From assembly GCF_026343125.1 (NCBI RefSeq), contig NZ_JAPEMB010000001.1, positions 6,329,501 to 6,393,500 on the forward strand: a stretch of 64,000 nt of DNA, in the 5' to 3' direction. A program made the translations under genes and the position numbers. Source of the stretch: Streptomyces sp. NBC_00094. GTDB taxonomy: Bacteria > Actinomycetota > Actinomycetes > Streptomycetales > Streptomycetaceae. The notes under the pieces are model-generated. The model ran no database searches, had not been told where the DNA came from, and saw only the letters and a program-made list of their open reading frames with translations. This document shows positions 17,921-25,769 of this stretch, piece after piece (position 1 is the first letter of the stretch; the number at the start of each line of letters is the position of its first letter).

Positions 17921-18394
17921 GTGCCTCACCTCAACACCCCGGCCGACGTCGATGCCTGGTTCGGCGAGTTCGGATGGTTCCCCGGGCGGAACGTAGCCGA
18001 CCGGATCCCCGCGATCGTCGCGGAGATCACCGAGGAGTGCCGGAGCGAGGGTTTTCCCCTGGAGCCCTTCGCCGCAGCCACGGACTTCCTCACGGAGCAC
18101 GCGGGACTCCGGGTGACCATCGACGCCCGGCGCAAGGAGTACCTCGAATTCCTGCCCGCCCTCGTCTGGGACTCGACCTCCGGCGACATCGCCGAGCTGA
18201 GCGGCAAGCTGGGCGCACGGCTTTTCCCGGTCGGCTGGGACTCGTCGGAGGGATCGCCTCTCGTCATCGACGAACAGGGCCGGTTCTTCTACCTGCACCA
18301 CACCGGCGACTACTACATGGGCGCCGACAAGCACGAGGCGATGATCAGCCTCGCCCACGCCCCCATGCAGGACGCGGAGGACTACTTTGTCTGA
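17921..18394 (+). CDS. SUKH-3 family immunity protein
   Basis: A 157-residue cytosolic protein matching SUKH-3: EFGWFPGRNV near the start, RLFPVGW and PLVIDEQGRFFYLHH in the middle, and a conserved Gly-Asp-Tyr-Tyr loop. SUKH proteins neutralise partner toxins in polymorphic toxin systems. The GTG at 17921 is preceded by AAGGAG and is nine bases after the toxin stop, so the two are translated together. It overlaps the next gene by eight bases. Confidence 0.85.
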   Translation: MPHLNTPADVDAWFGEFGWFPGRNVADRIPAIVAEITEECRSEGFPLEPFAAATDFLTEHAGLRVTIDARRKEYLEFLPALVWDSTSGDIAELSGKLGARLFPVGWDSSEGSPLVIDEQGRFFYLHHTGDYYMGADKHEAMISLAHAPMQDAEDYFV

Positions 18395-18782
18395 GCTGAT
18401 TCCCGGTACGGCGGCGTCGCTGCTCATGCACGGCATGATCACCAGCCACACCAACCTCGCCGGTGACGGCGAGCCTCACCTCCACCCCGCCGTCCAGGAG
18501 TTCTTCGACGCGCTCCCGCCGTCCCTGCGCGAGCCGTTCGTCGGCTACTGCGCCGAGTCCGCGCTCGTCTCCGACGAGCTCTTCGGCCTCGACCGGCAGC
18601 GGGCCGACGGCCGGACGATCACCCTGGACGAGGCGGCCCCGCATTTCGAGGGCGCGGCGCTCGTCGCCCGTAAGATCCGCCCGAACGGCGACCCCGAACA
18701 CGGCACGGAGGCAGAGGTCTGCCGCTCGTGCGCGGCGCTCCTCGACCGTCTCGGCATCGACGTCCTCCACGGCGAGGGGTGA
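18387..18782 (+). CDS. Free-standing YwqJ-like deaminase domain
   Basis: A 131-residue protein that aligns with the C-terminus of the toxin at 16118: SLLMHGMITSHTNLAGDGEP parallels its start, YCAES gives Cys55 and Glu57, and VCRSC gives Cys112 and Cys115. The likely zinc and catalytic residues are therefore kept, although the His before CAE is replaced by Val and PC becomes VC. It has no export domain. The TTG at 18387 is strongly supported by GGAGG at 18376-18380. It could be a spare toxin cassette, an intracellular enzyme or a remnant of an older toxin. Confidence 0.72.
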   Translation: MSELIPGTAASLLMHGMITSHTNLAGDGEPHLHPAVQEFFDALPPSLREPFVGYCAESALVSDELFGLDRQRADGRTITLDEAAPHFEGAALVARKIRPNGDPEHGTEAEVCRSCAALLDRLGIDVLHGEG

Positions 18783-18789
18783 CACTCCC

Positions 18790-19698
18790 GTGGACGACGT
18801 GCTGACGAAGGCCGGCTGGAGGCACGGGCGGGACGAGGGGGACGCCGCGATGCTGGCGATCCTGACGACGGTGGCGGTCCGCCAGGGGAGCGTCTTCCCC
18901 GCCGCCGAGCGGGCCGTCCGGGAGTTCCACGGCCTGCGCGTCCCGCCCGCCCCGGACGGCGGGCGCGAGGTCGCCGCCACCGGCTGCGTCGTCGACCCCC
19001 GAGAGGCCCGCTTCGCGAGCCCGCGGCTCGACCGGCTCGCGGCCGACCTGGGAGTCCGGCTCTTCCCCTTCGGCCGTACGGACACGGACGCGCCGCTCGC
19101 CGTCGACGAGGAAGGCCGGCTCGTCCTCCTCGGCCCCGGCGGCGCGTGGCTCCTCGGGGCGACCGTGCGCGAGGGCCTGACCGCGCTCGCCGAGGGGATC
19201 GCACCGGTACGACTCCGCGCGCCCCGCTGGAGTTTCCCCCTGCCCGGCGACTCCACCGACCTCGCCGCCGCCGTACGAGCCGCGCTCGTCGCCGTCTACG
19301 TCCTGCACAGCACGGGCGTGTACGGCGCCCGGGCGCTGCGCCTGCGGGCGACCACCCTGCGAGGCATCGGCGTCGTGGCCTTGGACGAGGTCTTCCCGCT
19401 GGGCCCGGGCTCCCTGGACAGCAGCACCGAACCGCTGATCGCGGCGATGACCGGGAGGCTCGACGGCTCCGGCACGCACGCGGCCACCTGCGAACTGACC
19501 CTGACGATTCCCGTCCCGCGCGGTACGGAGGGCCCGCCCGCCACCGTGGAGTGCGCCGTGACGGTGGGCAACCCGGCCGAAGGGCCCGCACTGACCCTGT
19601 CGGCCGGTCCGTCCGCGTCCCTCGGCCCCACGGCGGCGTCCCTGGGCGACTGCGCCCAGGCCCTCGCCGCCTGGTCGGCGGCTCCGCTCGGCCCCTGA
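18790..19698 (+). CDS. SUKH-3-like immunity protein with an unknown C-terminal domain
   Basis: A 302-residue protein. The first 140 residues align with the SUKH-3 gene upstream: TKAGWRHGRDEG, RLFPFGR, PLAVDEEGRLVLLG and a GAWLLG loop. The remaining 160 residues (from about RWSFPLPGDS) have no family I recognise and read as a small alpha/beta domain with a Gly/Ala/Pro-rich end. The GTG at 18790 follows GAGGGG by nine bases and is seven bases after the free-standing deaminase stop. Its position suggests immunity against that deaminase. The extension might widen specificity; that is inference. Confidence 0.7.
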   Translation: MDDVLTKAGWRHGRDEGDAAMLAILTTVAVRQGSVFPAAERAVREFHGLRVPPAPDGGREVAATGCVVDPREARFASPRLDRLAADLGVRLFPFGRTDTDAPLAVDEEGRLVLLGPGGAWLLGATVREGLTALAEGIAPVRLRAPRWSFPLPGDSTDLAAAVRAALVAVYVLHSTGVYGARALRLRATTLRGIGVVALDEVFPLGPGSLDSSTEPLIAAMTGRLDGSGTHAATCELTLTIPVPRGTEGPPATVECAVTVGNPAEGPALTLSAGPSASLGPTAASLGDCAQALAAWSAAPLGP

Positions 19699-19714
19699 GG
19701 GGAGTCCCGTCCGC

Positions 19715-20500
19715 TCAGTGGACGGAGAACCCGCCGTCCACGAAGAGGGACTGCCCCGTGACGTACGCGGAGGAGGCGCTCGCCAGGAAGACGGCGGCGC
19801 CCGCGAAGTCCCCGGCGAGGCCGTTGCGGCCGACCATCGTGCGGGCGGCCAGGGCGGCCACCTTCTCCGGGTCGGAGGAGAGCCGCACGTTGAGCGGGGT
19901 CATGACGAAGCCGGGGACCAGGGTGTTGGCGGTGACTCCGTACGGGGACCACGCCTCGGCCTGCGAGCGGGCCAGCGACTCCAGCGCGCCCTTGGAGACC
20001 CCGTACGCCCCGCTCTGCACGAAGGCGCGGTGCGCCTGCTGGGACGTGATGTGGATGATCCGGCCGAAGCCGCGCTCGGCCATGCCGGGGCCGAAGCGCC
20101 GGCCCAGGAGGAACGGCGCCTCCAGGTTCACGGTCATCGTCGTGTCCCAGACCTCGTCGCTCAACTCGCCCATCGGGGGCCGGAGGTTGATGCCGGCCGA
20201 GTTGACCAGGATGTCCGGCTCGCCGTAGACGGCCACGGCCGCCTCTGCCCCCGCCTTGATCCCCTCACGGGTGCTCAGGTCGGCGCTCACCCACGCGGCC
20301 CGGCAGCCCTCGGCCGTCAGCTCGTCCACGGTCGCGACGAGCTCGTCCTCCTTGCGCGCCAGGACCACGACCCGCGCCCCGGCCCGGGCAAGCGCCCCGG
20401 CGATGGCCCGGCCGATCCCGGAACTGCCGCCGGTGACGAGGGCGGTGCGCCCGTCGAGCGAGAACAGCTCGGAGAGATAGCCGCCGGGGATCGTGCTCAT
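19715..20500 (-). CDS. SDR-family oxidoreductase
   Basis: A 261-residue classical short-chain dehydrogenase. It has the NAD(P)-binding TGGSSGIGRA, NSAG, the catalytic Ser (HITSQQ), and YGVSK with Tyr and Lys of the active site. The sequence resembles gluconate 5-dehydrogenase-type SDRs, but no sugar-acid genes are near, so the substrate is open. The ATG at 20500 follows GAGGAG. It converges with the SUKH fusion gene 16 bases away and diverges from the baseplate-like gene. Confidence 0.9.
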   Translation of the reverse strand: MSTIPGGYLSELFSLDGRTALVTGGSSGIGRAIAGALARAGARVVVLARKEDELVATVDELTAEGCRAAWVSADLSTREGIKAGAEAAVAVYGEPDILVNSAGINLRPPMGELSDEVWDTTMTVNLEAPFLLGRRFGPGMAERGFGRIIHITSQQAHRAFVQSGAYGVSKGALESLARSQAEAWSPYGVTANTLVPGFVMTPLNVRLSSDPEKVAALAARTMVGRNGLAGDFAGAAVFLASASSAYVTGQSLFVDGGFSVH

Positions 20501-20660
20501 CGTGTTGCTCCTCGTGTCGTACGGCACCCGCCCGGCCAGGTGCGGTGGCGGGCGGATACGCGCATCCTGGCACACGCCTCCGGGCGCACGGCCGCCCCTG
20601 CCCCATGTGATGATCATCTCTTGATGAGGCTCCATCAGGGGTCCCGGGGGAGAGAGAACC
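20501..20660. promoter_or_regulatory. Divergent promoter region with a 10-bp palindrome
   Basis: These 160 bases separate two divergent starts. Bases 20609-20618 (GATGATCATC) form a perfect palindrome beside TTGATGAGGCTCCATCA, which can itself form a 5-bp stem. These are candidate operator or promoter elements. No clear -10/-35 pair was assigned. Confidence 0.3.
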
Positions 20661-22031
20661 ATGGCAAAGACAGACGCCAACGGCGTCGACCTGGCCGGCG
20701 TCACCGGTAGGCTCGTCCAGACCGTCGACCTGGTGAAGGGCCCGGCGCCGCAGGCCATCGCGACCGACACCCGCAACGGGTACGTCTTCGTGCTCCAGAT
20801 GGAGAGCGGCAGCCAGCAGGACATCGAGCAGGGCAACATGCGGCTCAACCGCATCGACCGCCTGACCGGCGAGGTCATCGACTCGATGCAGCTCCGGGGC
20901 TTCGGGCACGGCATCTCGATGGGCGTGGAGCCGCAGGGCACCGCGACCTACATCTGGACCGAGGTCGGCCCGCTGCACCTCACCAAGCGGGCCGACGGTA
21001 CGGTCAAGGCCGCCTTCGGCAAGGCCGTCACGCGGTTCCTCTACGACGAGAACACGATCCTCGACGCGAACTCCCCGGCACTGCGGAAGTTCACGCCCCC
21101 CGGCAGCACCGCGGGCACCGGGCCCACGATCGACCCGGTGAACAACCTCCTGTGCGTCATGTACCACAAGAGCGGCAAGCGCACCTTCACCCGCTACGAT
21201 CTCGCCGCTGCCGCCGCCGGCAACTGGGTCCCGGTCGGCACCACCTTCGTCATGCGGGACTGCGACGGCCTCCCCTCGACGTGCGTGGACGAGGAGACGA
21301 CCCCCGCCGTGCCGTCGCCTTACCCCCTGGAGGCCGCGCTCACCTCCCAGGGCTACACCGTCCTGGGAGACGTCCTCTACTGGTACCAGTGGGCGCCGTA
21401 CGTCTACGACGACGACCCGGCGACCCTCCCCGTCGACGGCTTCCCGGGCGTCACCTTCCTCACCTCGTACTCGTGGACCACCGGCGAGCGCGTCGACCGG
21501 CAGGTCGTCACCAGCGCCGACGGCCTCGCCCGGCGCGAGCCCGAGGGCGTCGCCATCGAGGTCGACCCCGCCACCGGGGAGAAGCGCCTGCTGCTCGGCT
21601 TCAGCAACACCGTCCCGGGCACGACCGGTTCGCGCGACGTCACGATCAGCTGGTACCCGACGAAGCCCGCCGTCGACGGTGTCAAGGTCCTCGCCGACTG
21701 GGAGGACCTCGCCCTCGAACCCGGCATCACGCCCGGCACCCAGCCCCCGCGCGGCCGCCTGATCGCCCTCGCCGGCACCACCTACCTCCAGCTGCGCGGC
21801 ACCCTCACCTGCGCCCCCGGCCTCACCGCGGACAGCAGGATCGCGACCCTTCCGCACCGGCTGCGTCCCACCCACACGACCCGCGCGAACGTGCCCCGCA
21901 ACAACAACACCGGACGCTGCGTGTGCCGCGTCGAGGCGAACATCACCGGCGCCCTCTCGGCGTACGGCCCCACCAGCGACAACGCCGTCACCTGGATCGA
22001 CCTCGACGGTTTCTCCGTCGCCTGGCGATGA
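20661..22031 (+). CDS. Phage-baseplate / TarC-like beta-propeller protein with a C-terminal extra domain
   Basis: A 456-residue protein without a signal peptide. The first 330 residues resemble Streptomyces proteins labelled phage baseplate protein or teichoic acid biosynthesis protein C: FGHGISMGVEPQG, TYIWTEVGP and PEGVAIEV are typical. They look like a receptor-binding beta-propeller. The last 115 residues (from about ADWEDLALEPG) are a separate domain that is paralogous to the whole mature product of the next gene. The ATG at 20661 follows GGGAGAGAG. No other phage tail genes lie nearby, so this is an isolated or domesticated form. Function unproven. Confidence 0.7.
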   Translation: MAKTDANGVDLAGVTGRLVQTVDLVKGPAPQAIATDTRNGYVFVLQMESGSQQDIEQGNMRLNRIDRLTGEVIDSMQLRGFGHGISMGVEPQGTATYIWTEVGPLHLTKRADGTVKAAFGKAVTRFLYDENTILDANSPALRKFTPPGSTAGTGPTIDPVNNLLCVMYHKSGKRTFTRYDLAAAAAGNWVPVGTTFVMRDCDGLPSTCVDEETTPAVPSPYPLEAALTSQGYTVLGDVLYWYQWAPYVYDDDPATLPVDGFPGVTFLTSYSWTTGERVDRQVVTSADGLARREPEGVAIEVDPATGEKRLLLGFSNTVPGTTGSRDVTISWYPTKPAVDGVKVLADWEDLALEPGITPGTQPPRGRLIALAGTTYLQLRGTLTCAPGLTADSRIATLPHRLRPTHTTRANVPRNNNTGRCVCRVEANITGALSAYGPTSDNAVTWIDLDGFSVAWR

Positions 22032-22096
22032 ACCCCCGCCCGGCCGCCGCCCCCGCACACCAGCCCGCCTGTCCCACCCGACCGGGAGGATCGACC

Positions 22097-22567
22097 ATGA
22101 CCCAGCGCACCACCAGCCGCCGCTCCCTGCTCGCCGCGGCCCTCGCCGCCCCCACCGTCGCCGTCGGCGCCCCGCTGCTGACCGCCACCCCCGCCGCGGC
22201 CGTCGACCCCGCGGACGGCTGCCAGATCGTCGTCGACTGGACGCCGATCGCCCTGGAGCCGGACGTGCACAACGACCCCCTCTCCCCGGCCGAGGCCCGC
22301 GTGATCCGCCTCGCCGGCACGGAGTTCCTCCAGCTGCGCGGCCTGATCACCTGCGCGTTCGTCGCCGACGACAAGATCGGCACACTGCCGGAGCCCCTCC
22401 GCCCGCCCAAGCTGACCCGCGGCGTCTGCCCCCGCAACAACAGCCAGGGCGTCAACGCCTGCCGCGTCGAGGTCAACACGGCCGGCGCCGTCAACGCCCT
22501 CGGCCCCCAGTCGACCAACAAGGTCACCTGGATCCAGCTCGACAACTTCTCGTCCGTCATGCGCTGA
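22097..22567 (+). CDS. Tat-exported single-domain protein paralogous to the upstream C-terminal domain
   Basis: A 156-residue protein. The N-terminus has a twin-arginine signal (TTSRRSLLAAALA) ending near PAAA. The mature 115 residues align with the end of the upstream protein: DWTPIALEP, IRLAGTEFLQLRG, PRNN, CRVEVNTAGAVNALGP and KVTWIQLDNF all have counterparts there. Three Cys residues in the pair-conserved region could form disulfides. The ATG at 22097 follows GGGAGGA (22084-22090) and is 65 bases after the upstream stop. The two probably recognise the same ligand; its nature is unknown. Confidence 0.75.
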   Translation: MTQRTTSRRSLLAAALAAPTVAVGAPLLTATPAAAVDPADGCQIVVDWTPIALEPDVHNDPLSPAEARVIRLAGTEFLQLRGLITCAFVADDKIGTLPEPLRPPKLTRGVCPRNNSQGVNACRVEVNTAGAVNALGPQSTNKVTWIQLDNFSSVMR

Positions 22568-22646
22568 GCCGGCGGTTCGTGAATCCTCCGCCCCTTCTCA
22601 ACCCTCAGACCCGCCAGACCCCAAACAACGAGAATGAGGTCCACCA

Positions 22647-22787
22647 ATGAACGCATCCCGTAAGGCCCGGATCGTGATCGCGGCCTTCCTGTCCGTCGCA
22701 GCCCTGGCGATTACCACCGCCACCGCCAGCGCCCAGGACACGAACACGAAGGAACCCGTCAACGTCGTTCACACCATGCCCTACTAG
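22647..22787 (+). CDS. 46-residue secreted peptide
   Basis: The frame opens with ATG at 22647, about eight bases after GAGG, and ends with TAG at 22785-22787. Residues 1-28 are a clear Sec signal: MNASRKAR, then IVIAAFLSVAALAITT, with an AxA site at TASA. The predicted mature peptide is only about 17 residues, acidic at its start and ending VVHTMPY. It follows the Tat-exported gene by 79 bases on the same strand. No family recognised; it could be a signalling or antimicrobial peptide, or a very small structural product. Confidence 0.6.
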   Translation: MNASRKARIVIAAFLSVAALAITTATASAQDTNTKEPVNVVHTMPY

Positions 22788-22848
22788 TCCTGTTCACCCC
22801 GGCGGTACGACTCCGCCGGTGAGAACGTGTCCGGCCGGTGGCCGGTCC

Positions 22849-22886
22849 GGCCGCGCCCGGCCCTCTCGACGAGGGCGGGCGCGGCC
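22849..22886. terminator. Bulged 16-bp hairpin between convergent genes
   Basis: GGCCGCGCCCGGCCCTC and GAGGGCGGGCGCGGCC pair along 16 bases with one bulged G and a TCGAC loop. It lies between the small peptide gene and the convergent EF-G-like gene, so it may stop transcription from both sides. A weaker 7-bp hairpin (CCGGCGG/CCGCCGG) lies just before it. Confidence 0.55.
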
Positions 22887-22969
22887 TGCTCCTGGTGGCG
22901 GCGCCGGCCCCGCGGTGGACGGTGCTCGACCGCGTAACGGTCGGAGGACCGTACGGGCCGAGCTCGGCC

Positions 22970-24979
22970 TCAGCCCCGAAGGGCTTCGTACCCCGCCGGC
23001 CGGGTGGTGAAGGTGCCCCGGCCCTGGGTGCGGCCGCGGAGGCGGGACGCGTAGCCGAAGAGTTCGGCCAGCGGGACCTTCGCCGAGACCACCGCCGTAC
23101 CGGCGCGGGTCGTCGAGTCCGTCACCCGGCCCCGGCGGGCCGCGAGGTCGCCGAGGACCGCGCCGACCGACTCCGCCGGGACGGTGACCGTGACCTCGGC
23201 CACCGGTTCCAGGAGCGTCATCACGCTCGCGCGGAGCGCCTCGCGCAGGGCGAAGCGGCCCGCCGTGCGGAACGCCATCTCCGAGGAGTCCTTCGGGTGC
23301 GTGGCGCCGTCCGTGAGCGTGACCCGGACACCCGTCACCGGGTGGCCGCCGAGCGGGCCCTCGACGAGCGCGTCCCGGCAGCCGGCCTCGACCGCACGGA
23401 CGTACTCCTGCGGTACGCGGCCGCCCGTGACCGTGGAGAGGAACGCGAACTCCTCGTCGGAGCCCGTCGGTTCGACGTCGATGACGACGTGGGCGAACTG
23501 GCCGGCGCCGCCGTCCTGTTTGACATGGCGGTGCAGCAGGCCGGTGACGCCCTTCGTCACCGTCTCCCGGTACGCCACCTGCGGACGGCCCACCGTCACC
23601 TCGACGCCCCGGTCGCGCCGGAGCTTCTCCACCGCGACCTCCAGGTGCAGTTCGCCGAGACCCGAGAGGACCGTCTGGCCCGTCTCCGGATCGGACCGTA
23701 CGACCAGCGACGGGTCCTCCTCGGACAGCCGGGCGAGGGCCGTCGCCAGGCGGCCGGTGTCCGTGCTCCGGCGGGCCTCCACGGCGACCGAGACCACCGG
23801 GTCGGCGGTCGTCGGCGGTTCGAGGACGACCGGCGCGTCCGGGGCGCAGAGCGTCGCCCCCGCGCGGGCCGCCTTCGGGCCGACGACGGCGACGATGTCG
23901 CCGGCGCGCGCCGTGTCCATCTCCGTCGCCCGGTCGGCCTGGACGCGCAGGATCCGGGAGATCCGCTCGGTGCGGCCGGTGGTGGTGTCGAGCACGGTGT
24001 CCCCCTTCGCGATCGTGCCCGCGTAGACGCGGACGTAGGTCATACGGCCGGTGGCCGTCGCGCTCACCTTGAACGCGAGCGCCGTGAACGGTGCCTCCGG
24101 GTCCGCCGGTGTCCCGCCCCGTACCGGCGGCATGTCGGACGGTGCCGGGAGGTACGCGACGACGGCGTCCAGCAGCGGTTCGACACCCCGGTTGCGGTAC
24201 GCCGAGCCGCAGAGCACGACCACGGCCTCACCGCCGAGGGTGAGGTCGCGGAGCGCGCCCGTCAGCGTCTCCTCGGAGAGCGCGGAGTCCGCGCAGAACT
24301 CCTCCAGGGCCGCCGGGTGCAGCTCCGCCACCGTCTCCTCCAGGCGTCGCCTGCGGTGCCGGGCCTCGTCCCGGAGCTCGTCGGGGACCGGTTGGACGGT
24401 GTACGTGTCGGCGCCGTCGGCCCACACGTACGCCCGCATCCGGACCAGGTCCACGACGCCGGTGAAGCCGTCCTCGCGCCCGATGGGGAGCTGGACGGGC
24501 AGCGGGACGGTGCCGAGGCGCGTACGGATCGACTCCACGGCGCCGTCGAGCTCCGCGCCCGCGCGGTCCAGCTTGTTGACGAACGCGATGCGCGGGACGC
24601 CGTGCCGGTCCGCCTGCCGCCACACCGTCTCGCTCTGCGGCTCGACGCCCGCGACGGCGTCGAAGACGGCGACGGCGCCGTCGAGGACGCGCAGCGAGCG
24701 CTCGACCTCGTCGGAGAAGTCGACGTGACCCGGTGTGTCGATCAGGTTGATCCGGTGGCCCGCCCAGTCGCAGCTGACGGCCGCGGCGAAGATCGTGATG
24801 CCCCGGTCCCGCTCCTGCGGGTCGAAATCGGTGACGGTCGTACCGTCGTGGACCTCGCCGCGCTTGTGGGTGGCGCCGGTGAGGAACAGGACCCGCTCGG
24901 TGACGGTGGTCTTGCCCGCGTCGACGTGGGCGAGGATGCCGAGATTGCGAACGGTGTGGGTGGTGAGGGAGGTACGCAC
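22970..24979 (-). CDS. Elongation factor G-like GTPase (EF-G paralogue)
   Basis: A 669-residue translational GTPase. The G motifs are [14 protein letters not shown] in switch I, DTPGHVDF and NKLDR. Domain II, domain III ([10 protein letters not shown]) and domain IV ([12 protein letters not shown]) are all present, so it is full length, slightly shorter than canonical EF-G. It lacks ribosomal protein neighbours, so it is a second EF-G rather than the main fusA. Such paralogues act in ribosome recycling, stress translation or drug protection; TetM-like protection is possible but unproven. The GTG at 24979 has AAAGG upstream. A candidate leader ORF lies 88 bases before it. Confidence 0.88.
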   Translation of the reverse strand: MRTSLTTHTVRNLGILAHVDAGKTTVTERVLFLTGATHKRGEVHDGTTVTDFDPQERDRGITIFAAAVSCDWAGHRINLIDTPGHVDFSDEVERSLRVLDGAVAVFDAVAGVEPQSETVWRQADRHGVPRIAFVNKLDRAGAELDGAVESIRTRLGTVPLPVQLPIGREDGFTGVVDLVRMRAYVWADGADTYTVQPVPDELRDEARHRRRRLEETVAELHPAALEEFCADSALSEETLTGALRDLTLGGEAVVVLCGSAYRNRGVEPLLDAVVAYLPAPSDMPPVRGGTPADPEAPFTALAFKVSATATGRMTYVRVYAGTIAKGDTVLDTTTGRTERISRILRVQADRATEMDTARAGDIVAVVGPKAARAGATLCAPDAPVVLEPPTTADPVVSVAVEARRSTDTGRLATALARLSEEDPSLVVRSDPETGQTVLSGLGELHLEVAVEKLRRDRGVEVTVGRPQVAYRETVTKGVTGLLHRHVKQDGGAGQFAHVVIDVEPTGSDEEFAFLSTVTGGRVPQEYVRAVEAGCRDALVEGPLGGHPVTGVRVTLTDGATHPKDSSEMAFRTAGRFALREALRASVMTLLEPVAEVTVTVPAESVGAVLGDLAARRGRVTDSTTRAGTAVVSAKVPLAELFGYASRLRGRTQGRGTFTTRPAGYEALRG

Positions 24980-25066
24980 GGTCTCGTGCCTTTCGCTGCT
25001 GCGTGGAAACGGGGCAGCGCGATTCCCGGACGGCGGCCGGTCGGTCCTGTCAGGAGGACGGCGTCG

Positions 25067-25189
25067 TCACGGGCGGCGATGGCGGGCGCGCAGCCGCCAC
25101 CGCTCGGCCGAGGAGGCGAGGATCACGTCGTACCGGGCACGGGAGGGCGACACGGCGACGGCGCCACGGCTGTTGCTACGGCTTCGCAC
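25067..25189 (-). CDS. Candidate 40-codon leader ORF upstream of the EF-G paralogue
   Basis: A GTG at 25189 is preceded by GGGGGAG with six-base spacing, one of the strongest Shine-Dalgarno sites in the window. It opens a frame for a 40-residue arginine- and serine-rich peptide ending RARHRRP. The stop is 88 bases before the EF-G-like start. The space between VOC and EF-G-like genes is otherwise empty. A leader peptide controlling a translation factor would be logical, but conservation has not been checked. Confidence 0.42.
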   Translation of the reverse strand: MRSRSNSRGAVAVSPSRARYDVILASSAERWRLRARHRRP

Positions 25190-25220
25190 GGTCGTCTCCC
25201 CCCTCGGTCAGGTGCCGGTC

Positions 25221-25240
25221 GGCGCACCGAACGGTGCGCC
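25221..25240. promoter_or_regulatory. Inverted repeat between the VOC gene and the leader ORF
   Basis: GGCGCACCG and CGGTGCGCC are exact reverse complements with two bases between. It lies 45 bases after the VOC stop and 31 bases before the leader start (minus strand). It may be a terminator for the VOC gene or an operator; no T-run follows. Confidence 0.4.
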
Positions 25241-25284
25241 GAGACGCGAGTGTAGGGAAGGCGACGGGCCGTGCGACAGCGGTT

Positions 25285-25701
25285 TTACGCGGAGGCGTCC
25301 GCCGGCTGGAGGAGGTCCCAGCGGTTTCCGTAGAGGTCCTCGAAGACGGCGACCGAGCCGTACGGCTCGTGGCGCGGCTCCTCCAGGAAGCGGACACCCG
25401 CCGCCGTCATCCGGGCGTGGTCGCGGGCGAAGTCCTCGGTATGGAGGAAGAAGCCGACGCGGCCGCCCGTCTGGTTGCCGACGGAGGCCGCCTCGGCCTC
25501 GTTCTTGGCACGGGCCAGGAGCAGGCCGGCGTTCCCGAGACCGCCGACCCCGGCCGCGCCGCGCGGACGGACGACGACCCAGCGGCTGCCGCCGCCCCGG
25601 TCGGTGTCCTCGACGAGGTCGAAGCCGAGGGCGTCGGTGTAGAAGGCGATGGCCTCGTCGTAGTCACGGACGACGAGGGTGACGAGTGCGATGGACGGCA
25701 T
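25285..25701 (-). CDS. VOC (glyoxalase/bleomycin-resistance fold) family protein
   Basis: A 138-residue protein with the vicinal-oxygen-chelate fold: VTLVVRDYDEAIAFYTDALG at the start, RVGFFLHT, and YGSVAVFEDLYGNRWDL at the end. Acidic residues in the last block are typical metal ligands. Substrate unknown. The ATG at 25701 begins MPSIAL; a divergent kinase gene starts 69 bases away. Confidence 0.9.
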   Translation of the reverse strand: MPSIALVTLVVRDYDEAIAFYTDALGFDLVEDTDRGGGSRWVVVRPRGAAGVGGLGNAGLLLARAKNEAEAASVGNQTGGRVGFFLHTEDFARDHARMTAAGVRFLEEPRHEPYGSVAVFEDLYGNRWDLLQPADASA

Positions 25702-25769
25702 GGAGACCAAGCCTAATAGGGAGGAATCTACCCGCGTCAACCGGCTCGCCCGGTGCGACAATGCCCCGC

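Noticed and set aside
15959-18454. 831-codon open frame on the minus strand across the toxin locus
   Set aside because: Antisense shadow of the WXG100/deaminase and SUKH genes; codon positions show the bias belongs to the plus strand.
22970-24979. Calling the EF-G-like gene a tetracycline-resistance (TetM) gene
   Set aside because: The domains fit both EF-G and protection proteins; without phylogeny the specific resistance call is not justified.
22838-25255. 805-codon open frame on the plus strand across the EF-G paralogue
   Set aside because: Arg/Gly/Val-rich shadow; the minus strand encodes an intact translational GTPase.
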